DNA of 64,000 bases from contig JAISJN010000010.1 in NCBI GenBank assembly GCA_031261505.1, positions 36,520 through 100,519 of the forward strand. Direction: 5' to 3'. Within the stretch, counting starts at the first letter, position 1, and each line of letters begins with the position of its first letter. A program made the translations under genes and the position numbers. Shown here piece after piece: positions 54,770-63,817 of this stretch. This DNA comes from Clostridioides sp. (lineage in GTDB: Bacteria > Bacillota > Clostridia > Peptostreptococcales > Peptostreptococcaceae). The notes below the pieces were generated by a model. The model ran no database searches. It was not told the DNA's origin and saw only the letters and a program-made list of their open reading frames with translations.

Positions 54770-54955
54770 TTAGATGATAATTTCATGATAAAGCGCTTGA
54801 TTAAAATTGGACATCATAGAATTATGAACTCAGGATAGTACAGGCTACTCCTTGTAGTATAGATAAAATTTCGGAATTATTATAGATTAATACAGGAAAT
54901 AAATATGAAAAAAAGAGCAAGAAAGAACATTTTAAACTGTAAATATATGTTATTA

Positions 54956-55053
54956 TATAACTTGAGACAAATGTACCCCACCTCTGTAGGTGGCGGTCAT
55001 AAATCTCATTTCAGTGGGGGTTGAGCCCCACCACCACGCAATCATCATATAAC
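54956..55053 (+). repeat. Dispersed two-hairpin repeat, copy 16
   Basis: TATAACTTGAGACAAATG, CCCCACCTCTGTAGGTGGCGG, CATAAATCTCATTTCAGTGG, second stem GGTTGAGCCCCACC, tail GCAATCATCATATAAC. It ends 27 bases before the start codon of the next gene. Confidence 0.95.
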
Positions 55054-55080
55054 TTATATGAAAATACTGGAGGTATAGTC

Positions 55081-55974
55081 GTGATTTATAATTCAAATAA
55101 CAATCTTGTTGAGAATATCGAGATGGACAACGAAAAGATTTCTATAAATAAAACTAAGATAAAAAAAATACTTAAAAAACGAAAAGATACAGATTATAAA
55201 TGGGATTTCGGAAGAGTGTTCATAATGGCAGGATCGCTTGGATTTTCAGGTGCCGCGTACATGAGTGCCCAGAGTGCTGTGAGAAGTGGGGCTGGTTTAG
55301 TCACAGTCTGTGTCCCAAGAGAAATACAAGACATCATGTGCATCAAACTTAGTGAGGCTATGACGTTAAATTATTCTCAAAGCTTAAAAATAGAAAAGTC
55401 ATTGGAAAATGCACAGTCAGTAGGAATTGGACCTGGAATGGGTAACACAAAAGATACATTAGGAAGATTGATAAAAGTTATAAATACAGCAAAATGTCCG
55501 GTGGTAGTGGATGCAGATGCTATAAATGTACTAAATGGAAATTTAGATATACTGAAGAATGCGAAGAACACGGTGATAATGACTCCACATTACGGCGAGA
55601 TGGGTAGGCTGGTGGGACTAACATCAGAGGAAGTTGAAAAAAATAGATACGTCATTGCAAAACAATTTGCTAAGGAGAATGGAGTTGTTGTTTTACTAAA
55701 AGGACACAGGACTTTAGTAACAGATGGAAGTAAAATATTCGAAAATACTACTGGGAACAGTGCTATGGCATCTGGAGGTATGGGAGATGTATTAACTGGG
55801 GTAATTGCGTCTTTCGTAGCACAGGGATACGGTGCTTTAGAGTCGGCAATTATCGGAGCCTTTGTGCACGGTCACAGCGGAGATAGATTGGCAAGGGAGA
55901 TGTTCTGTGTAAATGCTACGCATTTAATAGAGGATCTTCCATATGCGATAAAAGATATTATTAAGGACAAATAG
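55081..55974 (+). CDS. nnrD: ADP-dependent NAD(P)H-hydrate dehydratase
   Basis: A 297-residue ribokinase-fold enzyme of the YjeF C-terminal/carbohydrate kinase family, which repairs hydrated NAD(P)H. Motifs: GSLGFSGAAYMSAQSAVRSGAGLV, SVGIGPGMGNTKDT, VVDADAINVL, MTPHYGEMGRLVG, KGHRTLVTDG and TGNSAMASGGMGDVLTG (catalytic Asp). The epimerase domain is absent and must be encoded elsewhere. GTG 55081 has GGAGG 8 bases upstream; upstream in-frame codons translate repeat copy 16 and are not used. Confidence 0.92.
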   Translation: MIYNSNNNLVENIEMDNEKISINKTKIKKILKKRKDTDYKWDFGRVFIMAGSLGFSGAAYMSAQSAVRSGAGLVTVCVPREIQDIMCIKLSEAMTLNYSQSLKIEKSLENAQSVGIGPGMGNTKDTLGRLIKVINTAKCPVVVDADAINVLNGNLDILKNAKNTVIMTPHYGEMGRLVGLTSEEVEKNRYVIAKQFAKENGVVVLLKGHRTLVTDGSKIFENTTGNSAMASGGMGDVLTGVIASFVAQGYGALESAIIGAFVHGHSGDRLAREMFCVNATHLIEDLPYAIKDIIKDK

Positions 55975-56034
55975 AGAGCTAAAGTAGCATGTAATTCGAG
56001 AATGTGAAATAAAGTTTGTAAATAATATATAGAA

Positions 56035-56070
56035 AAACGCGGGGACATTATGTTTGTCTCCCGCGTTTAC
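56035..56070. terminator. Terminator between nnrD and thrE genes
   Basis: AAACGCGGG pairs with CCCGCGTTT with extra ACA/TGT pairs. It is symmetric enough to act on both convergent transcripts. Confidence 0.85.
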
Positions 56071-56088
56071 TCGTTTATTTAGTCCATA

Positions 56089-56709
56089 TCACTTTTTAGA
56101 CTCATCGTCATCATTATTATTATAATTGCAGTCTTGCGCATCGCAGTCATCATCGATGTAATTATGATCTGGCTCGTCGTAATCTTCGTCTACATCACTG
56201 TATACAGCGTATACACCTAGCGACTTTTCGCTGTTGTACTCTACCTGTTCTCCAGACATGACTTTTTTTCTTAATTTGACCCTGTAGAAAATCCTTACAA
56301 TAGAATTTATTACAAGAATTCCAAGGGAAATAGATGCACTTAAAAACAGAGCATCGGTGCCCTGAGTAATAGCGAGTGAATAATTCTTTTGAATTACACT
56401 TAGCATAGTTTTATAAAGTCCAGCCCCTGGAATAAGTGGTAAAATGCCTGGTAGAACAAAGACTATAGCTGGATGTTTGAGCTTTCTGGCCAAAATTTCA
56501 CTACAGGCAGAAACAAATGCACCTGCTACAAAACCTGCCAGAACACTTATGCTCGATGCATGGAATGTGCATACATATAAAACCCAGCCAAGTCCACCTA
56601 CGATTCCTGTAGGTATTAAAAGCTTGCGTTGCATCTGAAAGAATACTGCAAATCCCATGGTCGCTAGTGCACCAAATAAAAAATTCAACCACATAGGTAA
56701 ATCAACCAT
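56089..56709 (-). CDS. Threonine/serine exporter family protein, small subunit (ThrE_2/DUF3815)
   Basis: A 206-residue membrane protein with about five helices (residues 4-150), e.g. FLFGALATMGFAVFFQM and VFVLPGILPLIPGAGLYKTML, the ThrE_2 signature. It forms the second half of a split ThrE-type amino-acid exporter. The C-terminal ~40 residues are an unusual acidic, Asn/Asp-rich tail (DVDEDYDEPDHNYIDDDCD and NNNDDDESKK). The ATG overlaps the stop of the upstream subunit by one base, with GGAGGG in the upstream gene. Confidence 0.88.
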   Translation of the reverse strand: MVDLPMWLNFLFGALATMGFAVFFQMQRKLLIPTGIVGGLGWVLYVCTFHASSISVLAGFVAGAFVSACSEILARKLKHPAIVFVLPGILPLIPGAGLYKTMLSVIQKNYSLAITQGTDALFLSASISLGILVINSIVRIFYRVKLRKKVMSGEQVEYNSEKSLGVYAVYSDVDEDYDEPDHNYIDDDCDAQDCNYNNNDDDESKK

Positions 56710-57498
56710 TATAACAACCCTCCAAACTGATACCAAACATTGAGGACAAATCCAACCCCAGCGGCAATCGAAACAACTATCATTATGACTTCAAATGCTC
56801 TTGCGACGCCTGAGATAATATCTCCAGAAATCAAATCTCTGAGTGCTTTTATGAACGCAACACCGGGTAGCAGTGGCATGATTCCACCGACTATAAGCAT
56901 CATCGGGTCGGCAAGTATTTTAAAATGAGCCAGCAAAACACCTAATGTCCCTATAAAAAGAGAGCTCGTAAGACAGGCAAATACCGCAATGGAGCTGACC
57001 TTGATAATATTATCGTAGACAATAGTGGCCAGTATAGAGATAATCAGGGTCAACGCAAAATTGACAAGCTGGTTACCGCCTAGTAAGCAGGCGAAAAATG
57101 CAGATCCAAGTCCAGTTGCAATGTAGTAAACTGGTTTTGGGTAAGTTGCAGAATTCTGGATTGAATACAACCTGTCAACTGCCTTTTGATTGTCGTAATA
57201 CTTGTTGTTCACATAATCCCTCGAAAAATCATTCAGAGCGGATATCCTATCAAGGTTTATCCCTCTGCTAGTGATAGTTTTCATGAATGACAGTCCATCA
57301 AACTTTTCATCTGATATAATTATCACAGTAGGAGTTGTAAACACATTCACGTGGTCAAAGCCCCTAGATCTACATATCCTGAGTAAACTATCTTCGATTC
57401 TACTTGTCTCAGCACCATTTTTCAGCATGAGCTCACCGACGAACAATGCGATTTTTAGAACATCTTTTTTTCTGTCTTGAATATAATCTCTATCCATC
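56709..57498 (-). CDS. Threonine/serine exporter family protein, large subunit (ThrE_1/DUF1212)
   Basis: A 262-residue protein with a soluble N-terminal domain (LKIALFVGELMLKNGAETSRIEDSLLRIC, about residues 14-42) followed by five membrane helices starting near 125. MPLLPGVAFIKALRDLISGD near the end is typical. Together with the downstream subunit it rebuilds full-length ThrE (export of Thr/Ser). The start at 57498 has AGGAGGG close by. Upstream in-frame codons run into repeat copy 17. Confidence 0.88.
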
Positions 57499-57511
57499 GT
57501 CCCTCCTAATA

Positions 57512-57615
57512 TATTACTTGAGATAAATGCCACAGCTTCATATTCATATGTGGCTGGCATGAATCACATTTCAGTGGGGTGAACATCCCTCTGAAATAGT
57601 TGAATCATCATCTAA
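57512..57615 (+). repeat. Dispersed two-hairpin repeat, copy 17
   Basis: TATTACTTGAGATAAATGCC, hairpin GCCACAGCTTCATATTCATATGTGGCTGGC with a longer loop, ATCACATTTCAGTGGGG, second stem, tail GTTGAATCATCATCTAAC. It points away from the thrE start that lies 14 bases to its left. Confidence 0.9.
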
Positions 57616-58110
57616 CTCTTAATATTGTTATTATTGCACAAAACAGGCGACATTAATACTTTTTGTGTATTAGCGCCTTGTATAAAAATTATAACAAAAT
57701 TAGCTATACTTTTGTTGAGTTAAGAAAAAATAATTAAAGGAATTAAAATGAAAAATATTTGCTAGATTAATAAATAATAGATTAACGAAGCCGTTTTTTA
57801 ACTTAATAAATAAACGAATATATTAGTAGAGTAACTTATAAAATAGGAGTAGCGATTAAAAGCTTAAGTAAAAAAATAGAGGTAATTTTTACAATAATCG
57901 AACATAAAAAAGAATGCGTAAATTCTAAATAATTTCGCTTGACTAAGTTGTTGGAAACCATTATAATTCAAAATTAACAGTGGCTATCAAATCTATTAAA
58001 CAATTAACAAATTAATAAATGTAACAAAATCAATTGCATATCCAGAAACAAAATAATAGAACCATTAAAGAGGTATCATACGTATTATATATATTGAGGG
58101 AGGGTTCATA
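57616..58110. other. Long leader region upstream of glyA
   Basis: About 495 AT-rich bases. It holds the glyA promoter (57939-57967) and a 143-base leader. No glycine or other riboswitch fold recognised. Confidence 0.5.
57939..57967 (+). promoter_or_regulatory. glyA promoter
   Basis: TTGACT, 17-base spacer, TATAAT. Confidence 0.8.
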
Positions 58111-59355
58111 ATGTTTGAAAATTTAAGAAACACAGATCAAGAGGTATATGCAAGTATGAAGAGAGAGCTAGAAAGACAGCAGAGAAATATTGAACTGATA
58201 GCTTCAGAAAATATAGTATCTCTGCCAGTAATGGAGGCAATGGGAAGTCATCTAACAAATAAGTACGCAGAAGGATACCCAGGTCACAGGTACTATGGAG
58301 GTTGCGAATTCGTAGATGAAATTGAAACTTTAGCAATAGAGAGAGTTAAAAAAATATTTGGAGCTGACCATGCAAATGTTCAACCGCATTCAGGAGCAGG
58401 TGCAAACTTTGGTGTATACCTAGCTTGTCTTAAACCAGGGGATGTAGTAATGGGAATGAATTTATCACAGGGAGGACATTTGACACATGGTTCAAAGGTC
58501 AACTTCTCTGGAAAATACTTTGAATTCCACGAATACGGAGTTAGCGCTGAAGATGGAACAATAGATTACGATGGAGTTAGAAAAATAGCTCATGAAGTTA
58601 AACCTAAACTAATAGTAGCTGGGGCAAGTGCTTATCCTAGAGAAATAGATTTCAAAAAATTCAAAGAGGTAGCAGATGAAGTTGGAGCGTTGCTCATGGT
58701 AGATATGGCTCATATAGCAGGTCTAGTTGCAGCAGGACTTCACCAAAACCCATGTGAAGTAGCCGATTTCGTAACATCTACCACACATAAGACTTTGAGA
58801 GGGCCTCGCGGTGGAATCATACTATGTAAGGCAGAACACGCTAAGGCAATCGATAAGGCGGTGTTCCCGGGAGCACAGGGTGGACCGCTAGAACATATAA
58901 TAGCATCAAAGGCAGTTTGCTTCCATGAAGCGTTGACACCAGAATTTAAAGAGTACCAAAACCAAATAGTTAAGAATGCAAAAGCTCTTGGAGATGAACT
59001 TATGAAGAGAGGTTTTGAACTAGTATCAGGAGGAACAGATAACCATCTACTATTATTAGATTTAACTAATAAGGAGATAACAGGTAAAGAAGCTGAAATA
59101 AGACTAGACGAGGCTTATATTACTGCCAATAAAAATACTATACCTTTCGATCCAAAAGGTCCTACAGTAACAAGTGGCATCAGGCTAGGTACTCCAGCTG
59201 TCACTACAAGGGGAATGGTGGAAGAAGATATGGCAATTATCGCTGAGGCTATAGACCTTTGCCTTACAAAGAACGATAAGGAAAATGCTCAGAAATTAGT
59301 AATAGGATTAACTGAGAAATATCCTATTTACGAAGGGCAAAAATTAATGGATTAA
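58111..59355 (+). CDS. glyA: Serine hydroxymethyltransferase
   Basis: A 414-residue PLP enzyme converting serine and tetrahydrofolate to glycine and methylene-[23 protein letters not shown] N-terminus, [13 protein letters not shown], and [12 protein letters not shown] with the PLP-binding K227 are intact. [16 protein letters not shown] lies near the C-terminus. The start has GAGGGAGGG upstream. It is monocistronic with a terminator-like hairpin at 59424. Confidence 0.97.
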   Translation: MFENLRNTDQEVYASMKRELERQQRNIELIASENIVSLPVMEAMGSHLTNKYAEGYPGHRYYGGCEFVDEIETLAIERVKKIFGADHANVQPHSGAGANFGVYLACLKPGDVVMGMNLSQGGHLTHGSKVNFSGKYFEFHEYGVSAEDGTIDYDGVRKIAHEVKPKLIVAGASAYPREIDFKKFKEVADEVGALLMVDMAHIAGLVAAGLHQNPCEVADFVTSTTHKTLRGPRGGIILCKAEHAKAIDKAVFPGAQGGPLEHIIASKAVCFHEALTPEFKEYQNQIVKNAKALGDELMKRGFELVSGGTDNHLLLLDLTNKEITGKEAEIRLDEAYITANKNTIPFDPKGPTVTSGIRLGTPAVTTRGMVEEDMAIIAEAIDLCLTKNDKENAQKLVIGLTEKYPIYEGQKLMD

Positions 59356-59360
59356 TCTGG

Positions 59361-59420
59361 TACAACTTGAGAGAGATGTTCCATTTAAAAATAAGTGCGA
59401 ATTAAGCAAAGAGCAACTAA
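59361..59420 (+). repeat. Dispersed repeat, heavily decayed copy 18
   Basis: Only GTACAACTTGAGAGAGATG and a short CCATTTAA are recognisable. A second fragment, TTAACCTGAGATAAAAAT, lies at 59500-59517. Confidence 0.4.
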
Positions 59421-59423
59421 TAA

Positions 59424-59474
59424 TGGGGAAGATACAGGCATTTTTAAAAGTGCAGGCATCTTCCTTATTTAACG
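59424..59474 (+). terminator. GGAAGAT-type hairpin after glyA
   Basis: GGAAGATACAGGC pairs with GCAGGCATCTTCC imperfectly, followed by TTATTT. Confidence 0.65.
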
Positions 59475-59551
59475 TGTAAATTTGGAAATCAAGCAATTTA
59501 ACCTGAGATAAAAATAATGTAGAAAAAACAAAAACACTTGTAGAATAAGGC

Positions 59552-59580
59552 TTTACACAGTGTATGAACTTCTGTAAAAT
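59552..59580 (+). promoter_or_regulatory. Promoter of the two-component operon
   Basis: TTTACA, 17-base spacer, TAAAAT, about 70 bases before the leader frame. Confidence 0.6.
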
Positions 59581-59647
59581 AATTACGAAAGCATATATTT
59601 GGGTATGTCCTAAAATTAAAAAAATATAAACTGGTTGGGTGAAGAGA

Positions 59648-59698
59648 ATGAGTTTAGAGAAAAAAAAGATAAAAGTGATCGAAAATGGAGATAATTAG
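59648..59698 (+). CDS. 16-codon leader peptide overlapping the kinase start
   Basis: ATG 59648 follows GGGTGAAGAG and encodes a lysine-rich 16-residue peptide ending at TAG 59696-59698. It overlaps the kinase ATG (59685) by 14 bases. The kinase itself has no good ribosome binding site, so it may be translated by coupling to this frame. Confidence 0.4.
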   Translation: MSLEKKKIKVIENGDN

Positions 59699-61721
59699 AA
59701 TTTTAAAGCGGCTTTATAACAAAGAGAATAGAAAATTTTTCTTGTGTATTGTAATTACATTGTTTATGGTTTCTGCATTTCTGTTTATTTCAAGCAAGCA
59801 AATGCAAATGACAAGGGGAAAAGACTATCATACTATGCAGAAATACATCGGAAAGGACGGATATTTTGTATACGGTTCAAATTCGAATGCACAACCTCTC
59901 CGCTATCTAGATGTAGACGGGGTATACAAGGGGGCGGTTGTCGACTACGTTACGCAAATTTCACTGGAATTGGGTGCTGATATTCGCACTGAGCCATATA
60001 CATGGAATACAGCCATTGAAAAGCTTAAAAGTGGTGAAATAGACTTCTGCGATATGCATATCAGTAAAGAAAGAAAAGAAGATTTTGTATTTACAGACCC
60101 AATTTATAACTTGAGTTCTGTAGTGGCTGTGAAATCGGATTCAATATATGAATATAAAGATATAAATCTTATGAAAATAGCTACTGAAAGAGGGGATTAT
60201 GCGAATACGTTTTTGAAACATGAATTCCCATACGCCGAATTAGTGAAAGTAGATAATTTATTGGATGCGGTCGACCTTTTAGAGTCAGGCAAAGTAGATG
60301 CAGTAGTTGGAGATGAGCCAATAGTACTCAATATTATTAGGAAATACCATGATAAATACAGAATAATAGATAGAGATCTATATGAAGAACCTGTAGCAAT
60401 AGCGATGCCAAAATCTTATGCGGAATTAGTTCCTATCATAAATCACGCTATCCGCACCGTAAATGATAAAGGGCAGTTAGAGAAAATACAACAAAAATGG
60501 TTTGGGATTTCAACGCCAATGAAAGGCGTTAGGACGGAAATGAAGTACGTAAAAGTGGCCCTTATATTTATTTTAGGCTTGATGATCTTGATAGGACTCA
60601 TAAGTTTAAACAATTATTCGCTAAAACGATTGGTTTGCACGAGGACCAAGGAACTCGAAATAAGTAGAAACGAACTTCAATTGATTTTCGATAATATACC
60701 TGCAGACATTTTGTTTATAAACGAAGAGCAAAAAATATTAAATGCAAACGAGGGTATATTAATGAGGGCAGGTCTTAAAATAGAAGACTGTATAGGTAGG
60801 CCGTCTAAATTAATTTTAGAGCAAATTACTTCGGAGTATAGAGAGTTATTCCCATTTAATAAAGACGATGGAGAGAAAAAAACAAGGATACAGGTTAAAT
60901 CAGGAAAAGAAATCTACGAGATACAGAGTTATGATATTGTTGATAGTAGCAAGGATGAGCAGATGTATCTGATCACTATGAAGGATATTACTTTGGATGA
61001 AATCAATAAAATAAATCTACTCCAATCGTCTAAGATGATAGCTATAGGACAGTTGGCGGCTGGAATGGCTCACCAAATCAGAAATCCGCTATCAGTTATA
61101 AGAATGCACACGTATATGCTGAGTGCAAACGAGCATTTAGATACAAGTGCAGAAAAATCTCTGAAGTATATAGACGATAGTATTCAGGTGGCTGGAAAAA
61201 TAATAGACAATGTCTTGAAGTTTTGGCAGATATCAAATGATCAGATGACATATGTAAATATGAAAAAAGATTTTGAGGGAATGATAGACTTGTTTGAAGA
61301 TGTATTGCTTAGTAGATCTATAATACTTAAGTTTGAATGTGATGACGATTTAGGATTTAATAGCAATATTGAGTCCTTGAAACATATATTTATAAACTTA
61401 TTGACAAATTCAATCGATGCTACAGAAGATGGTGGAATGATTGTATTGCATTCAGAAAAGGTAGGCAATGAAATAATTATATCATGTACAGACAATGGAT
61501 GCGGAATTAAAGACGAGGAGGTAGAGAACTTATTCAATCCATTTTTCACAACTAAAGAGCCTGGTAAGGGGACTGGATTAGGTATGTTTATAGTATATAC
61601 CGAAGTAGAAAAACTAAAGGGGAGGATTGCTGTAGAGAGCAAGGTTGGTATAGGTACAAAGATAACCCTTACCTTACCTTGCCTGATTGAGGAAGGAGAA
61701 TCAAATGAAGGAAATATTTAA
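59685..61721 (+). CDS. Sensor histidine kinase with periplasmic-type SBP_bac_3 sensor and PAS domain
   Basis: A 678-residue membrane sensor. Helix 1 is at about residues 18-37. An extracellular SBP_bac_3 domain follows (about 50-280: GYFVYGSNSNAQPLRYLD, SGEIDFCDMHISKERKEDFVFTDP), which usually binds amino acids. Helix 2 is at about 287-308 and a PAS domain at about 325-435. The dimerisation H-box is AAGMAHQIRNPLSVIRMH (H463). The ATPase domain has INLLTNSIDATEDGG (N), DNGCGI (G1) and FTTKEPGKGTGLGM (F/G2). The H-box is of the NtrB/AtoS type, matching the NtrC-like partner encoded 17 bases back in overlap. Confidence 0.92.
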   Translation: MEIIRILKRLYNKENRKFFLCIVITLFMVSAFLFISSKQMQMTRGKDYHTMQKYIGKDGYFVYGSNSNAQPLRYLDVDGVYKGAVVDYVTQISLELGADIRTEPYTWNTAIEKLKSGEIDFCDMHISKERKEDFVFTDPIYNLSSVVAVKSDSIYEYKDINLMKIATERGDYANTFLKHEFPYAELVKVDNLLDAVDLLESGKVDAVVGDEPIVLNIIRKYHDKYRIIDRDLYEEPVAIAMPKSYAELVPIINHAIRTVNDKGQLEKIQQKWFGISTPMKGVRTEMKYVKVALIFILGLMILIGLISLNNYSLKRLVCTRTKELEISRNELQLIFDNIPADILFINEEQKILNANEGILMRAGLKIEDCIGRPSKLILEQITSEYRELFPFNKDDGEKKTRIQVKSGKEIYEIQSYDIVDSSKDEQMYLITMKDITLDEINKINLLQSSKMIAIGQLAAGMAHQIRNPLSVIRMHTYMLSANEHLDTSAEKSLKYIDDSIQVAGKIIDNVLKFWQISNDQMTYVNMKKDFEGMIDLFEDVLLSRSIILKFECDDDLGFNSNIESLKHIFINLLTNSIDATEDGGMIVLHSEKVGNEIIISCTDNGCGIKDEEVENLFNPFFTTKEPGKGTGLGMFIVYTEVEKLKGRIAVESKVGIGTKITLTLPCLIEEGESNEGNI

Positions 61722-63096
61722 AATCCTGGTTGTAGATGATGAGATGGCTTCAAGAGAAAGTATGGAAATGCTTTTATCCGGTGTTGGCTACCAGGTAAGC
61801 ACTGCGGAGTCAGCAAATAAGGCATTAGAAATATTAGAAAAAGAATATTATCCTTTAGTGATAACGGATATCATGATGCCTGGCGTGAATGGAATTGATT
61901 TTCTAAGGGAAATAAAAGATATTTACAAGGAAACCATAGAGGTAATCATGGTGACTGGATATGGTAGCATTGAAATAGCGGTGCAGACGATAAAGATGGG
62001 TGCATTTGAATATTTTATTAAAGGACATGATTTAGAAGAACTTCTACTTTATATCAAAAAGGCAAAATCCATTATAGAGCTAAAGGCAATGCATAACCAG
62101 AATAGAAACAACTATACTAGACAGTTTTTGATGACGAGCAAGAATGAGAAGATGAATGAAGTATGGGATATTGTAGATAGGGTTGCAAAGACGGACGCAA
62201 ACATACTTATAACTGGGGAGACAGGGGTAGGCAAGGAAATCGTAGCACAGAAGATTCATCAGATGAGCAATAGGTCTACAAAACTATTTACACCGATAAA
62301 TTGTCAAAACTACCCGGATAACCTTATAGAATCTGAGCTATTCGGGTATGAAAAGGGAGCTTTCACAGGGGCGGCTAACAAGAGAATAGGGAAGATAGAG
62401 GCTAGTAATGGAGGTACTCTGTTTTTAGACGAGATAGGCGATATGAGCATGCCTACACAGGTGGCGCTTCTTAGGACAATTGAGAGCAGAAAGATTGAGA
62501 GAATAGGATCAAATAGTTATATAGATGTGGACTTTAGGTTGGTTAGCGCTACCAATAGAGAGCTAGACAAGGAAGTGAAGTCGGGAACGTTCAGAGAAGA
62601 TTTTCTCTACCGTATAAACACAATTGAAATCAAAATACCTTCGCTTCGAGAAAGAAGAGAGGACATTCTAGATTTAGTGGAGTTTTTTATAAAAAAATAC
62701 GAAGAAGAAACCGGAAAAGTTATATGTGAAATTGATAAAGAAACTAAAAAATTTCTATTAGAATACAATTATGCTGGGAATGTAAGGGAACTTAGAAATA
62801 TGATCGAGAGGATGGTTATTCTCTCAAGTGATGGAGTGTTGAGCCTTCGACGCGACAAGGCTACTTCTAGCGAAAAGATGAATTTTGGAGATTCGTCAGG
62901 AACGGTAATACGCGAATGCGATATACTACCGTACAAAGAAGCTAAGCAGAACTTTGAAAGAAAGTATATTCAGAATGTATTAAAGGTATGTGATAATAAC
63001 ATCTCAAAAACAGCTGAATTGATAGGGATTAGCAGAAGACAGTTGTTTAACAAGATAACGGAGTACGAAATAGATACTAAGAGTAGCCAGAGATAA
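61705..63096 (+). CDS. NtrC-family sigma-54-dependent response regulator
   Basis: A 463-residue activator. The receiver domain has the DD pair near residue 11 and phospho-acceptor D55 (VITDIMMPG). The AAA+ domain has GETGVGKE (Walker A), GAFTGA at 218-223 (intact sigma-54 contact loop) and [11 protein letters not shown] (Walker B). The C-terminal Fis-type helix-turn-helix is [24 protein letters not shown] 61705 (GGAAGGAG upstream) overlaps the kinase gene by 17 bases. The kinase senses an outside ligand, probably an amino acid. A perfect sigma-54 promoter lies about 300 bases downstream and is the obvious target. Confidence 0.94.
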   Translation: MKEIFKILVVDDEMASRESMEMLLSGVGYQVSTAESANKALEILEKEYYPLVITDIMMPGVNGIDFLREIKDIYKETIEVIMVTGYGSIEIAVQTIKMGAFEYFIKGHDLEELLLYIKKAKSIIELKAMHNQNRNNYTRQFLMTSKNEKMNEVWDIVDRVAKTDANILITGETGVGKEIVAQKIHQMSNRSTKLFTPINCQNYPDNLIESELFGYEKGAFTGAANKRIGKIEASNGGTLFLDEIGDMSMPTQVALLRTIESRKIERIGSNSYIDVDFRLVSATNRELDKEVKSGTFREDFLYRINTIEIKIPSLRERREDILDLVEFFIKKYEEETGKVICEIDKETKKFLLEYNYAGNVRELRNMIERMVILSSDGVLSLRRDKATSSEKMNFGDSSGTVIRECDILPYKEAKQNFERKYIQNVLKVCDNNISKTAELIGISRRQLFNKITEYEIDTKSSQR

Positions 63097-63213
63097 GATA
63101 TAAGAAAATCTAAAACCGAGAACCGATAATAAATAATAAAAAACAAATAACAGGGAAGAAAGAACCGAGAACCGAGAAAAAATAATAGATAAAAAAGAAT
63201 AAAGAACAATATT

Positions 63214-63253
63214 GCTAGGCAATAAATTTCCACGTGGAATAATATTGCCTAGC
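63214..63253. promoter_or_regulatory. Compound palindrome, possible enhancer (UAS) of the activator
   Basis: GCTAGGCAATA (63214-63224) and TATTGCCTAGC (63243-63253) are perfect inverted copies around a second palindrome TTCCACGTGGAA. It lies about 150-190 bases upstream of the sigma-54 promoter, a normal enhancer distance. There is no T-run, so it is not a good terminator. Confidence 0.5.
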
Positions 63254-63403
63254 GATTTGATTAAATGGGAAAAAATAAATAAATCGGAAAATGATGTATC
63301 CAATAAACAATGAAAATAAATTAAGTCTAAAACACTTAATTTTTCGGATATATTAAAAAAACAAGATGCTCCGAAATAAGTAGAGAGTTTTTTATATAAA
63401 TAA

Positions 63404-63419
63404 TGGCACGGATATTGCT
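63404..63419 (+). promoter_or_regulatory. Sigma-54 (-24/-12) promoter
   Basis: TGGCAC-N5-TTGCT matches the TGGCAC-N5-TTGCW consensus exactly, with GG and GC separated by 10 bases as required. It is downstream of a gene for a sigma-54 activator with an intact GAFTGA loop. Confidence 0.85.
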
Positions 63420-63429
63420 TTTAATTGAT

Positions 63430-63714
63430 ATAGGAGTACATAGGGTAGATAATAGATTTTATTAATGTAAATCCTAGATGATATATCTAATAAAAAGAGA
63501 ATATATCTAAACATTTTCAATGTAGATAATCTTGACATGGATAAGGATGCAATTTAAAGTAGGGATTTATTGGCAATATACTTATTTAATTTAAATTTTT
63601 TGTTAAAGTGATGAGGTTTCTCATCAGGGGGACGTAGGGTTCGTAAAATAGAAACAATATTAAAAATCAGTGAAGGTCTCAGAATTGTACAATACACAAA
63701 GCTGAGGCTTTTTT
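63430..63714 (+). ncRNA. Putative sigma-54-dependent non-coding RNA (~285 bases)
   Basis: From the expected start about 11 bases after the -12 element to a terminator at 63676-63714. No reading frame with a start and ribosome binding site is seen in it. It contains a GATGAG/CTCATC hairpin (63611-63626). It could be a small RNA, a leader of a lost gene, or a decayed locus. Confidence 0.4.
63676..63714 (+). terminator. Terminator ahead of the putative rRNA promoter
   Basis: GTCTCAG pairs with CTGAGGC (one wobble), with inner TTGT/ACAA pairing, followed by six T. Confidence 0.85.
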
Positions 63715-63788
63715 GCGTATTTAAGAAGTATTAAAATAGACTAGAGATATGTTTTATTATGATTTCATAGAAAACTTTTTAAAAAGTG

Positions 63789-63817
63789 TTGACATATGTT
63801 TTTGATTTTGATAAGAT
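63789..63817 (+). promoter_or_regulatory. Strong promoter, probably of an rRNA operon
   Basis: TTGACA, 17-base spacer, TAAGAT. It is followed by a GTCC/GGAC leader hairpin (63826-63842), an AAAACAATCTTGG...CATTGAAAATTAAACAG boxA-like leader and no coding frame to the window end. This is the arrangement of clostridial 16S rRNA leaders. The rRNA gene itself lies outside the window. Confidence 0.55.

Noticed and set aside
57616..58110. Glycine or other riboswitch before glyA
   Set aside because: No GGAGAG-type glycine aptamer core or other known motif was found; only a standard promoter.
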